Origin: Clostridiaceae bacterium
Lineage (GTDB): Bacteria; Bacillota; Clostridia; Lutisporales; Lutisporaceae
DNA length: 10,978 bases
Direction of reading: 5' to 3'
Assembly: GCA_028697435.1 (NCBI GenBank)
Contig: JAQVFD010000044.1
Span: 1-10,978 of the forward strand
The notes below the pieces were generated by a model. That model saw nothing but the letters and a program-made list of their open reading frames with translations. It searched no databases and was not told the DNA's origin. Position numbers and translations under genes: made by a program. How positions within the stretch are numbered: position 1 is the stretch's first letter; the number at the start of each line of letters is the position of its first letter. Below, piece after piece: positions 1 to 6,522 of this stretch.

Positions 1-287
1 AACTCGAACAGAGAGGTAAAGCTAAAAGAGGCGAAAAGACCATACTGGATTCCCTTTACACTGCCTATGAAAGCTGTGAGGAAGCAGTTATTAAGGACCT
101 GCCTTTGTCAGAGGTATTTCGTCTGACTTATGAGGGAGCAAAAAAAGGCGTTGAGGACACAAAGACAATGCAGTCAGTTCACGGGAAAGCTGCCGTATAT
201 CGGGAAAAGACCATAGGCAGGCAGGATCCCGGAGCTACAGCGGGGATGTATATATTTAAAGGGATATATGATTACTGGTTAAGGTAG
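1..287 (+). CDS. dhaL: DhaL-type dihydroxyacetone kinase subunit, C-terminal fragment (5' end outside window)
   Basis: The reading frame is open from base 3 to the TAG at 285-287 and gives 94 residues with no start that needs to be used, so this is the 3' end of a gene beginning upstream. The fragment matches the C-terminal half of the DhaL (ADP/ATP-binding) domain. It has a GKAKRGEKTILDSL segment near its beginning (usual form G-K-x-K-x-G-D-K-T-M-L-D-x-L) and, near the end, GKAAVYREKTIGRQDPGA, the conserved region with the QDPGA motif. The DhaL domain binds the nucleotide in dihydroxyacetone kinases, which phosphorylate dihydroxyacetone or related small ketoses/aldoses in the cytoplasm. The Mg-binding aspartates lie in the missing N-terminal part. 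Whether this is a separate subunit or the end of a fused DhaK-DhaL protein cannot be seen. A TTG at 105 is in frame, but starting there would cut through the domain. Confidence 0.85.
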   Translation, partial: LEQRGKAKRGEKTILDSLYTAYESCEEAVIKDLPLSEVFRLTYEGAKKGVEDTKTMQSVHGKAAVYREKTIGRQDPGATAGMYIFKGIYDYWLR

Positions 288-290
288 TAT

Positions 291-323
291 TAAGGCTGTT
301 TGCATATTATGCAAACAGCCTTA
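291..323 (+). terminator. Intrinsic terminator after dhaL
   Basis: A perfect 15-bp stem (291-305 pairing with 309-323, arm TAAGGCTGTTTGCAT) closes a 3-nt loop and begins 3 bases after the dhaL stop. TTTT follows directly (325-328). It lies between two convergent genes. On the - strand the stem starts about 10 nt after the regulator's stop but no T-run follows, so it is clearly a + strand terminator and only possibly a bidirectional one. Confidence 0.85.
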
Positions 324-333
324 TTTTGTCTCA

Positions 334-1125
334 TTAACTTCTTCTGAATCCCAGCTCCTTTGATATGCTTTCTGTAGTTTTCAGAAGCAGGGGTTTAAGT
401 TTTTCTTCAATAGCTTCAGCAGTAACTGCGGAAGCTACACCCGATATGCTTACAGAACCTATGATCTTTTTTCTATAGTCGTATATCGGCGCAGCCACAC
501 ATCTTACACCGGGTTCATTTTCAAGGTCATCAACGGCATAACCACGCTCTCTTACTTTGTGTATTTCATTAAGGAATCTTTCCGGGTCGGTAATTGTAAA
601 AGAGGTATTTGCATTCATTCCGGCAATTTCAAGCATACTTCCGATTTTTTCATCTGTAAAGCCTGAAACAAGAACCTTTCCGTTGGCAGTTGAATGTATG
701 CGATTCCTTGAGCCAATACCTGCTGCAAGTCTTATATTTCCTTTGTTATCTATCTTATCTATATACATAACAGAAACATTGATTTCATCAAAAATTGCCA
801 AGTATATTGTTTCACCGCTCAAGTTCCCCAGTTCTACCAAATATGGATGAGCCAGGTTTTGGAGCCCTATATTGTTCTTAGCTGCATTGCCCAGCGTGAT
901 CAGCTCAAAACCAAGAATGTACCCTCCATCCTCATCTTCTTTTACATAATTCCATGCAATTAAGTTCTGAAGTATCCTGTAAACAGTACTGATGTGGAGA
1001 TCGACATGCTCGGATATCTCAGTAAGTGTCAAGCCTTTACCTTGAGCTTTTGAGATTGCATCAACTATTGTCAATGCTCTGTTTATTGACTGTATAAAGA
1101 ATTTATCATCGCAGGGTTTTTTCAT
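334..1125 (-). CDS. IclR-family transcriptional regulator (KdgR-like)
   Basis: This is a DNA-binding regulator of the IclR family, 263 residues from the chosen start and of typical family length. The N-terminal winged helix-turn-helix covers about residues 12-75, with the recognition segment around LTLTEISEHVDLHISTVYRI. The C-terminal effector domain covers about 80-260. It contains the usual GIGSRNRIHSTANGKVLVS loop and a late RCVAAPIYDYRKKIIG segment, which form the ligand pocket in this family. A TTG nine bases further upstream (1132-1134) is also in frame, but it abuts the GGGAG Shine-Dalgarno sequence; the ATG at 1123-1125 sits 9 nt from it and is preferred. The gene lies downstream of kdgA and kdgK on the same strand. 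IclR proteins called KdgR commonly control 2-keto-3-deoxygluconate genes, so local repression of this operon is the simplest role. The ligand is inferred, not shown. Confidence 0.9.
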   Translation of the reverse strand: MKKPCDDKFFIQSINRALTIVDAISKAQGKGLTLTEISEHVDLHISTVYRILQNLIAWNYVKEDEDGGYILGFELITLGNAAKNNIGLQNLAHPYLVELGNLSGETIYLAIFDEINVSVMYIDKIDNKGNIRLAAGIGSRNRIHSTANGKVLVSGFTDEKIGSMLEIAGMNANTSFTITDPERFLNEIHKVRERGYAVDDLENEPGVRCVAAPIYDYRKKIIGSVSISGVASAVTAEAIEEKLKPLLLKTTESISKELGFRRS

Positions 1126-1173
1126 AATATTCAACTCCCAAATTGCAGCATATTTTAAAATAACAACAAGATT

Positions 1174-1202
1174 ATTATAGTTTATAAAAAAATAATAAAC
1201 AA
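1174..1202 (-). promoter_or_regulatory. Probable own promoter of the IclR regulator gene
   Basis: In the 95-base gap between the kdgK stop and the regulator start, the - strand reads TTGTTT (1202-1197), a 17-base spacer, and a perfect TATAAT (1179-1174). The -35 matches consensus at only three positions. The expected start of transcription is near 1167. A 12-bp perfect palindrome TATTTTAAAATA (1151-1162) lies just downstream and might be an autoregulatory site, but it is pure A/T and could be chance. Confidence 0.5.
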
Positions 1203-1220
1203 TACCAATTTTACTAGAAC

Positions 1221-2243
1221 TTACCTTTGAACCCTTCCTGATGCATCTCCGCCCATAAGAGACTCAACCTCGCTTACTGACATATGATTGGCATCCCCTT
1301 CTATCGTGTGTTTCAGACAGGATGCAGCAACAGCAAACTCCAATGTTTTTTGCATGCCGTATCCGGATATAAGACCGTATATGAGACCTGCTCCGAAGGA
1401 ATCACCGCCGCCGACCCTATCGACAATGTGTATATTATATTTTTTAGACTTAAAGAAGCTGCTTCCGTCATAAAGCATTGCCGACCAGCCATTTTCAGAG
1501 GCGCTGATGCTTTCCCTCAAAGTAATTGCAACATATTTTAATCCAAATCTTGAAACAAGCTCAGAAGCAACTTTCTTGTAACCATCGTCACTTAAGGTCC
1601 CCCCTGTTATATCTGTGTTTTCTGCTTTTATTCCGAATACCTTTTCAGCATCCTCTTCATTTGCAATAACCACATCACAATGTTTGACAAGCTCATTCAT
1701 AACTTTGCCCGCCTTTTCGGTGGACCATAGTTTTTTTCTGTAATTTAAGTCGACACTAATTGTAGCACCTGCAGATTTTGCTGCAAGTATGGCATCTAAT
1801 GTAATTTCTGCCACATTATCTCCCAGTGCCGGAGTAATTCCCGTAAAGTGGAACCATGATGCATCCTTCATAATCTCATTCCAGTCAAAGTCTTCCGGTT
1901 TTGCCTCGGATATAGCAGAGTGAGCTCTGTCGTATATTACCTTTGAGGGTCTTTGAGAGGCTCCCTTCTCACAAAAATAAATACCGATTCTGTCTCCGCC
2001 TCTGGTTATATATTTAGTGCCTACGCCATAGCGTCGGAGTTCGTTAACGGCAGCCTGACCAATTTCATGCTTGGGCAGTTTTGTTACGAAGTATGCATCC
2101 TTTCCATAATTTGCAAGAGAAACAGCTACATTGGCTTCCCCGCCTCCGTAAACAATTCCGAATTCTTTTGCCTGAACGAATCTGTCATAACCGACAGGTG
2201 CAAGACGCAGCATCGTTTCTCCGAAAGTTACTATTTTACCCAT
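1221..2243 (-). CDS. kdgK: 2-keto-3-deoxygluconate kinase (PfkB family)
   Basis: A cytoplasmic sugar kinase of the PfkB/ribokinase fold, 340 residues. It is expected to phosphorylate 2-keto-3-deoxygluconate with ATP to give KDPG. The N-terminal PfkB signature is at residues 33-46 (GGGEANVAVSLANY). The C-terminal signature is at about 275-288 (DRVGGGDSFGAGLI), with the anion-hole glycines 278-280 and the catalytic base Asp281. The conserved NYR in SVDLNYRKKLW (about 163-173) and the YDRAHSA segment (104-110) are typical of KDG kinases rather than fructokinases or ribokinases. The ATG is preceded by a perfect AGGAGGT with 7 bases of spacing. The gene follows the KDPG aldolase by 22 bases, so the two are co-transcribed, and the aldolase consumes the product of this enzyme. 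Activity on related 2-keto-3-deoxy acids such as 2-keto-3-deoxygalactonate cannot be excluded from sequence. Confidence 0.9.
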   Translation of the reverse strand: MGKIVTFGETMLRLAPVGYDRFVQAKEFGIVYGGGEANVAVSLANYGKDAYFVTKLPKHEIGQAAVNELRRYGVGTKYITRGGDRIGIYFCEKGASQRPSKVIYDRAHSAISEAKPEDFDWNEIMKDASWFHFTGITPALGDNVAEITLDAILAAKSAGATISVDLNYRKKLWSTEKAGKVMNELVKHCDVVIANEEDAEKVFGIKAENTDITGGTLSDDGYKKVASELVSRFGLKYVAITLRESISASENGWSAMLYDGSSFFKSKKYNIHIVDRVGGGDSFGAGLIYGLISGYGMQKTLEFAVAASCLKHTIEGDANHMSVSEVESLMGGDASGRVQR

Positions 2244-2265
2244 TCCGGTTACCTCCTAATTATTC

Positions 2266-2907
2266 TCATACTCTTGCTGATTGTACAGCTTCTACAAATG
2301 CTGCCGCAGTTTTGGTAACAAGGGCATAGTCCCCTGTTTTTGCTCCTTTGGTCAAATCTCCCCCTGTGCCTACCGCAACAGCCCCGGCTTTTATCCAATC
2401 CTTCACGTTTGAAAGGCTTACGCCCCCCGTTGGCATAAAATTACCCTGAGGCACAGGACCTTTAAAGGCTTTAATAATATCAGGGCCAAAGGCGCTTCCG
2501 GGAAACACTTTTATGATTTCCGCTCCCAGCTCCAATGCCTCTATAGCTTCCTTTACGGTCATTATCCCGGGCATTACAGGTATTCTGTATCTGTTGCATA
2601 GCTTTACAGTTTCAGGATTAAGACTGGGGCTGACAATGTATTTAGCTCCCGCCAGGATGCATGCCCTTGCAGTTTCAGGATCTAATACCGTGCCTGCGCC
2701 TATTAATACGTCATCATTTTTATAGTGCTCGGAGATTTCTTTAATAATATCCACTGCCCCGGGTACTGTCATTGTAACCTCAAGAGTCTTTATTCCGCCC
2801 TGTTTGACAGCATCAACAATTCTGAGTCCCTCTTCTTTGGATTCTGCTCTGATAACTGCAACGACGCCTTCATTAGCTATCTTCATAATTGTTTTGATTC
2901 TTTCCAC
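2266..2907 (-). CDS. kdgA: KDPG aldolase (2-keto-3-deoxy-6-phosphogluconate aldolase)
   Basis: A class I aldolase with a TIM-barrel fold, 213 residues, the normal size. It cleaves KDPG to pyruvate and glyceraldehyde 3-phosphate. The Schiff-base lysine is Lys133 in IIKVFPGSAFGP and the proton-transfer glutamate is Glu43 in LEVTMTVPG. The GAGT motif (70-73), SPS (93-95) and the phosphate-binding MPTGGV (158-163) are all present. The Arg that follows EVTL in the Escherichia coli enzyme is Thr here; my recollection is that several Firmicute members share this, so it may be a lineage trait. It starts at GTG (2905-2907) with GAGGTG five bases upstream; the next in-frame ATG is inside the barrel's first helix. 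It is the first gene of the left-facing operon. Its product pyruvate is the substrate of the oxidoreductase encoded by the divergent operon. Confidence 0.92.
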   Translation of the reverse strand: MERIKTIMKIANEGVVAVIRAESKEEGLRIVDAVKQGGIKTLEVTMTVPGAVDIIKEISEHYKNDDVLIGAGTVLDPETARACILAGAKYIVSPSLNPETVKLCNRYRIPVMPGIMTVKEAIEALELGAEIIKVFPGSAFGPDIIKAFKGPVPQGNFMPTGGVSLSNVKDWIKAGAVAVGTGGDLTKGAKTGDYALVTKTAAAFVEAVQSARV

Positions 2908-2955
2908 AAGATCACCTCACTACTTTCGTTGATTTTAGGTTAGTATTGCACATTA

Positions 2956-2970
2956 TGAAATACATTTTCA
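2956..2970. promoter_or_regulatory. KdgR/IclR-like operator at the kdgA promoter
   Basis: TGAAA-TACAT-TTTCA is a perfect 5+5 inverted repeat around a 5-base centre, with two further matching flank pairs (TT at 2953-2954 against AA at 2972-2973). It resembles the TGAAA...TTTCA core of enterobacterial KdgR boxes. It covers about +1 to +16 of the predicted kdgA transcript, a classic repressor position. Assignment to the IclR regulator encoded in the same operon is inference. Confidence 0.5.
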
Positions 2971-2977
2971 CAAATAT

Positions 2978-2983
2978 ATTATA
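2978..2983 (-). promoter_or_regulatory. -10 box of the kdgA promoter
   Basis: The - strand has a perfect TATAAT at 2983-2978, predicting transcription start near 2971, about 64 bases before the GTG. At 17-base spacing the -35 hexamer would be TTTATT (3006-3001), a poor match. The promoter may therefore be weak or need an activator. Confidence 0.5.
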
Positions 2984-3055
2984 ACATTTAAAATGACTAA
3001 AATAAACACCAAATATATAAATTATTGAAGAAAAATTGATTTTTGCAAAACTTAC

Positions 3056-3071
3056 TATCACAATATGAAAA
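3056..3071. repeat. Operator-like repeat, upstream copy
   Basis: TATCACAATATGAAAA is 15 of 16 identical to the copy at 3180-3195. It is an imperfect palindrome (TCACA-A-TATGA, one mismatched pair). It lies about 70 bases upstream of the -35 of the right-facing promoter and could act as a second operator for looping or cooperative binding. Confidence 0.45.
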
Positions 3072-3141
3072 ATTCCCTATTATTAATGAACTTATTCAAA
3101 TTTAAAAATAGAATTCATTAGAATTTTATAGGATTATCAAA

Positions 3142-3170
3142 TTGACATTAAGCGTATAAATTGATAAAAT
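3142..3170 (+). promoter_or_regulatory. Strong sigma-A-type promoter of the por operon
   Basis: A consensus -35 TTGACA (3142-3147), a 17-base spacer, and TAAAAT (3165-3170), five of six to consensus. Expected transcription start is near 3177, leaving a leader of about 100 bases before porG. An operator-like palindrome immediately follows. Confidence 0.8.
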
Positions 3171-3179
3171 AAAAATAGA

Positions 3180-3195
3180 TATCACAATGTGAAAA
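3180..3195. promoter_or_regulatory. Operator-like palindrome just downstream of the por promoter
   Basis: TATCACAATGTGAAAA contains the perfect inverted repeat TCACA-A-TGTGA (3182-3192) and covers about +4 to +19 of the transcript. Read on the + strand, its continuation TGTGAAAATATATT matches 13 of 14 bases of the - strand sequence over the kdgA operator (2959-2972 region), so one regulator might see both operons. Which protein binds it is unknown. Confidence 0.5.
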
Positions 3196-3278
3196 TATAT
3201 TGTTTTTGCTGACAGTTAGTTTCCAATAACAGTTAATTAATTTTTAAAATTATAAATATTATTGGGGAGGTAGTAGGA

Positions 3279-3827
3279 TTGATTGAAGTAAGATGGCATG
3301 CCAGAGGCGGACAAGGAGGTTTTACTGCGGCGAAATTATTGGGACTTGCAGCATCTGTTTTTGAAGATAATTATGCTCAGGCATTTCCCTCCTTTGGTCC
3401 GGAGAGAAGAGGGGCTCCGGTTCTTGGGTTTACAAGAATTGACGATAAGCCTATAGATGATCACAGCCAGGTGTATGAGTGCGATTATGTTGTTGTATTG
3501 GATGAAACATTAATGGAAGTTGTCAATGTCACAAACGGTTTAAAGAACGGAGGGATACTCCTTATCAACACAGAGGCAGCCCCCGAAAGCTTTAAGCTGG
3601 AAGGTAATTTCAAAGTAGTAACATTAAATGCAACAGATATCGCATTAAAGGTACTAAAAGCCCCCATTACAAACACTACTATGATGGGTGCACTTGCGGC
3701 GGTCTCGGGTATTGTCGGCATAGAGTCCGTACTGAATGCCATTGATGCGGGAATGCCGGAAAATCTCAGGGAAAAGAATAAAAAGGCAGTAATGATTGCC
3801 TATGATGCAGTTCGGGGGGTGAAATAG
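3279..3827 (+). CDS. porG: 2-oxoacid (pyruvate):ferredoxin oxidoreductase, gamma subunit
   Basis: The 182-residue gamma (POR_C) subunit of a four-subunit 2-oxoacid:ferredoxin oxidoreductase, of normal length. The family opening IEVRWHARGGQGGFTAAKLL is intact, with the R-x-x-G-G-Q-G motif (residues 9-14). FPSFGPERRGAP, another family hallmark, is at about 41-52. In the assembled enzyme this domain closes over the thiamine diphosphate/CoA active site. The start is TTG at 3279, supported by GGGGAGG 8 bases upstream; no other in-frame start precedes the first beta strand. It is the first gene of the right-facing operon, and its TAG is directly followed by the ATG of the delta subunit. The gamma-delta-alpha-beta order is that of porGDAB pyruvate synthases rather than of typical 2-oxoglutarate (kor) operons. 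Confidence 0.92.
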   Translation: MIEVRWHARGGQGGFTAAKLLGLAASVFEDNYAQAFPSFGPERRGAPVLGFTRIDDKPIDDHSQVYECDYVVVLDETLMEVVNVTNGLKNGGILLINTEAAPESFKLEGNFKVVTLNATDIALKVLKAPITNTTMMGALAAVSGIVGIESVLNAIDAGMPENLREKNKKAVMIAYDAVRGVK

Positions 3828-4136
3828 ATGTCAAAGCCACAGATAGTTAAATACAAAATGCCGGAATCCCAAAAAGATATGCCTTTAGGTCCCAGTTCAG
3901 AGGCAGGGGTAATAATAGAGCCTAATGCCGGATGGCGTGTAATGAAGCCGATTATAGATAATTCCAAATGTGTAATGTGCTTAAAGTGCTGGATTTTATG
4001 CCCTGATGGCGTCATTGACAGAGAAAAGGGTACTCTTGAGATAGATTATAATTTTTGCAAGGGCTGCGGGATATGTTCCTATGAATGTCCTCAGAAGGCA
4101 ATAACCATGGTTAAGGAGGGTAAACAGTATGACTAA
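3828..4136 (+). CDS. porD: Pyruvate:ferredoxin oxidoreductase, delta (2x[4Fe-4S] ferredoxin) subunit
   Basis: A 102-residue ferredoxin-like electron-transfer subunit. It has two complete C-x2-C-x2-C-x3-C-P motifs: Cys48, 51, 54 and 58, then Cys77, 80, 83 and 87. These bind two [4Fe-4S] clusters that carry electrons from the thiamine centre in the beta subunit to external ferredoxin. The N-terminal 40 residues (MPESQKDMPLGPSSEAG...NAGWRVMKPIID) are the usual delta-subunit extension that docks on the complex. ATG follows the porG stop with no gap and has a G-rich ribosome site (GGGGGGTG) inside the end of porG. Its own end overlaps the start of porA by 8 bases, which suggests translational coupling and fixed stoichiometry. 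Confidence 0.93.
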   Translation: MSKPQIVKYKMPESQKDMPLGPSSEAGVIIEPNAGWRVMKPIIDNSKCVMCLKCWILCPDGVIDREKGTLEIDYNFCKGCGICSYECPQKAITMVKEGKQYD

Positions 4137-5322
4137 TCAGAACATAGTATCAAGCCGCGAATTCCTTAATGGAGATGAAGCAGTCGCATACGGTGCCAGG
4201 TTGTGCAGACCCAATGTTGTATCCGTATATCCGATCACTCCTCAAACCATAGTGGTTGAAAAAATCTCGGAGTTTGTTGCTAATAATTCAATGGATTGCG
4301 AATACGTCCATGTAGAAAGTGAACACAGTGCAATGGCTGCTGCTATGGGAGCCTCTATGGTTGGTGCAAGAGCGTTTACGGCCACTTCGTCCCAGGGGCT
4401 GGCATATATGCATGAAATGCTGCATTATGTAAGCGGCAGCAGGTTTCCTATAGTCATGATGAATGCAAACAGGACCCTTGCCGCACCATGGAATATATTC
4501 GGTGACCAGAGAGATTCCATGGCCCAGAGAGATACGGGATGGATTCAGGTATATGTGGAAAACGGTCAGGAATCATTGGATATGATAATTCAGGCATACA
4601 GGCTTGCTGAGCATGAAGGTATATATCTGCCGGTCATGGTAAACCTTGACGGCTTTGTAAATACTCACACTTATGAGCTTGTCAGCATACCTTCCCAGAA
4701 GGAAGTTGATGAATTTCTACCGGCATTTGCTTCGAAAAACGCAGTGGACTTCAATAACCCAAGAAGCTATTGCATGAGCGCTTCTACCGAGTGGAACATG
4801 GAATTCAGATATCAACAGCATGAAGCTATGATGAACGCCAAAAAGGTTATCGAAAGTGTAGACAAGGAATTTGGAGATAAATTCGGAAGATACCATGGAG
4901 GCATGGTTAAAGAATATAAATGTGATGACGCAGAAGTAGTTCTGGTTACTACAGGAAGCGTTTCCGGGACATCAAGGCTGGTTGTGGACAGCATGAGAGA
5001 AAAAGGATTGAAGGTTGGACTTGTTAAGTTAAGATTCTTCAGACCCTTCCCCGTAGAATATTTCAAGGGCTTAAAATCCAGAGTTAAAGCCGTAGGTGTC
5101 ATAGACAGGAATCTGTCCTTTGGTTATGAAGGGGCAGTCGGCTCAGAGGTTAAGTCCGCTATGTACGATTCCTGCGGAAGCCCAAAGGTTATTGATTTTA
5201 TTGCCGGTATTGCCGGAAGGGATATTAAGAAGAAAGATATTGAGCTTATGTACAATAAGCTGCTGAACCTCTCAAAGGGTCAAAAGGAAGAAGAATTACA
5301 ATTCATAGGAATGAGGTGGTAA
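4129..5322 (+). CDS. porA: Pyruvate:ferredoxin oxidoreductase, alpha subunit
   Basis: The 397-residue alpha subunit, full length for the PorA family. The pyrimidine-binding domain is N-terminal (about 10-240), with YPITPQTIVVEKISEF at about 35-50, VHVESEHSAMAAAMGAS at about 64-80 and the TSSQGLAYMHEMLHYV segment following. The GDQRDSMAQRDTGWIQVYVEN region (about 125-145) matches pyruvate enzymes more closely than 2-oxoglutarate enzymes. The C-terminal transketolase-like domain (about 260-390) carries VLVTTGSVSGTS and LVKLRFFRPFPVE. The subunit helps bind thiamine diphosphate and the 2-oxoacid. The ATG lies inside the end of porD behind AAGGAGGG. Pyruvate is the likeliest substrate from subunit order and motifs, but 2-oxoisovalerate or another 2-oxoacid remains possible. 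Confidence 0.92.
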   Translation: MTNQNIVSSREFLNGDEAVAYGARLCRPNVVSVYPITPQTIVVEKISEFVANNSMDCEYVHVESEHSAMAAAMGASMVGARAFTATSSQGLAYMHEMLHYVSGSRFPIVMMNANRTLAAPWNIFGDQRDSMAQRDTGWIQVYVENGQESLDMIIQAYRLAEHEGIYLPVMVNLDGFVNTHTYELVSIPSQKEVDEFLPAFASKNAVDFNNPRSYCMSASTEWNMEFRYQQHEAMMNAKKVIESVDKEFGDKFGRYHGGMVKEYKCDDAEVVLVTTGSVSGTSRLVVDSMREKGLKVGLVKLRFFRPFPVEYFKGLKSRVKAVGVIDRNLSFGYEGAVGSEVKSAMYDSCGSPKVIDFIAGIAGRDIKKKDIELMYNKLLNLSKGQKEEELQFIGMRW

Positions 5323-5324
5323 GA

Positions 5325-6212
5325 ATGATTAAAATGAAAGACCTCACTGACAAGGAATACTTGTACGGACACAAGGCATGTCCCGGATGCGGAATGGGAA
5401 TTGTGGGGAGGCTGGCTACAAAGGTGCTGGGTGAGAAAACCATAATTGCACTTCCTGCAAGCTGCATGTCCACAGTAACAACTCAATATCCGCAAATGAA
5501 TTATTCGGTACCATCCATGACAATGGCATTCCCGGGAACAGGTGCAGTGCTTTCCGGTATGTCTGCAGGCTTGAAATCTCTTGGAGTAAAGGATGTAAAT
5601 GTTATAGGCTTTGCAGGGGACGGAGGAACGGCCGATATCGGAATACAGGCGCTTTCCGGAGCAGTTGAGCGAGGCGATGACTTTATATATGTATGTTATG
5701 ACAATGAAGCATATATGAACACGGGAATACAGAGAAGCGGTATGACTCCTTACGGTGCAACAACGACAACTACTCCTTCAGGCACTGCTTCCATCGGAGA
5801 AAAACACTTTAAGAAAAATATGTTTGAAATTATGATTGCCCATAGGATTCCTTATGCTGCTACTGCATGCTCTTCATACACGACAGATTTTATGAATAAG
5901 ATAGAGAAAGCCAAGAATATCAAAGGACCGGCTTATATACACGTAATGGCTCCATGCCCTACAGGATGGGGATTCCCGTCGGAGCTGACAGTTGAAATAG
6001 GTAAAATGATAGTGGAGTGTGGGTTGTGGTACCTTGCAGAGTATGAGAATGGTAAGGTCAAAATGAATTTAGTGCCTAAGACCCTGAAACCGGTAAAGGA
6101 TTACCTTATGGCGCAAAAAAGGTTTAAACATTTAAAAGATGAGGACATAAAAGCCATTGAAGAACACAGAGACAGTGAATGGGAACTAATCAGGGAAAAT
6201 TGGATGAAGTAG
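5325..6212 (+). CDS. porB: Pyruvate:ferredoxin oxidoreductase, beta subunit (thiamine diphosphate binding)
   Basis: A 295-residue catalytic subunit holding thiamine diphosphate and one [4Fe-4S] cluster. The likely cluster cysteines are Cys19 and Cys22 (KACPGCGMG), Cys47 (PASCMST) and Cys211 (APCPTGWG). The thiamine motif runs from GDGGTADIG (98-106) to DNEAYMNTG (126-134), with Mg ligands Asp99 and Asn127 as usual. With the other subunits it interconverts pyruvate + CoA + oxidised ferredoxin and acetyl-CoA + CO2 + reduced ferredoxin. It may run in the pyruvate-forming direction when ferredoxin is strongly reduced. A GTG at 5316 would add three residues but lies inside the GAGGTGG ribosome site; the ATG at 5325, two bases after the porA stop, is better spaced. 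Confidence 0.92.
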   Translation: MIKMKDLTDKEYLYGHKACPGCGMGIVGRLATKVLGEKTIIALPASCMSTVTTQYPQMNYSVPSMTMAFPGTGAVLSGMSAGLKSLGVKDVNVIGFAGDGGTADIGIQALSGAVERGDDFIYVCYDNEAYMNTGIQRSGMTPYGATTTTTPSGTASIGEKHFKKNMFEIMIAHRIPYAATACSSYTTDFMNKIEKAKNIKGPAYIHVMAPCPTGWGFPSELTVEIGKMIVECGLWYLAEYENGKVKMNLVPKTLKPVKDYLMAQKRFKHLKDEDIKAIEEHRDSEWELIRENWMK

Positions 6213-6221
6213 AGTGATGGA

Positions 6222-6500
6222 ATGGATATTGAAGTAGGGCTTAAGTATTGTGGAGGCTGCAACCCCGCCTATGACAGAAAAGAAATTGCTGACATTATCG
6301 GAAGACAGTCGGGAATCAAGCTAAAACCTTACAACGAAAATGAAATTTCTGATGTAGTTCTGATAATCAGCGGATGCAGTGTGGATTGTGTAAATGCCTG
6401 GGAATACAAGAGCAGGTGTGGAACTGTGCTGATAAACAGTCCGGAACAGGTTTATGAGGTAATTAGGCAAATTCGCACTTTAAAAAATAATATTAAGTAA
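6222..6500 (+). CDS. Small cysteine-containing protein with N-terminal CGGC motif, function unknown
   Basis: A 92-residue soluble protein that I do not recognise as a characterised family. The N-terminus has LKYCGGCNPAYDR (Cys10, Cys13). The middle has a hydrophobic strand, DVVLIISGC, followed by SVDCVNAWEYKSRCG, giving Cys52, Cys56 and Cys66. The five cysteines, two in C-x2-C spacing and two in C-x3-C spacing, suggest binding of a metal or an iron-sulfur cluster, or a redox/thiol role; this is inference. There is no signal peptide or membrane segment. The gene sits 9 bases after porB and 22 bases before the dehydratase gene, so it is in the operon. Its ribosome site (GTGATGG) is weak. A role as assembly or electron-transfer partner of the neighbouring iron-sulfur enzymes is plausible but unproven. 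Confidence 0.8.
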   Translation: MDIEVGLKYCGGCNPAYDRKEIADIIGRQSGIKLKPYNENEISDVVLIISGCSVDCVNAWEYKSRCGTVLINSPEQVYEVIRQIRTLKNNIK

Positions 6501-6522
6501 AAATTTTAAAGGGGGTAGTGTA

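Larger units (their letters stand above)
2908..3278. promoter_or_regulatory. Divergent control region between the kdgA and por operons
   Basis: This 371-base stretch is gene-free and very AT-rich. It contains a left-facing -10, a strong right-facing promoter and several operator-like palindromes, listed separately. No tRNA, riboswitch fold or convincing small ORF was seen in it. The long AT-rich middle (about 2985-3140) may bend or bind additional regulators, but only weak inverted repeats such as TAATGAA/TTCATTA (3084-3090 with 3114-3120) are visible. Confidence 0.75.

Noticed and set aside
3084..3120. Inverted repeat TAATGAA/TTCATTA with a 23-base spacer
   Set aside because: Short and widely spaced in very AT-rich DNA, with no promoter beside it; not strong enough to call an operator.
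3146..3160. A possible CcpA (cre) site around TTAAGCGTATAAA in the por promoter spacer
   Set aside because: The essential TG at one end and C at the other are missing, so only a partial match remains.
3223..3265. A leader hairpin from CCAATAA (3223-3229) and TTATTGG (3259-3265) reaching the porG ribosome site
   Set aside because: Seven weak pairs enclose a 29-base AT-rich loop. This is likely chance and shows no riboswitch or attenuator structure.
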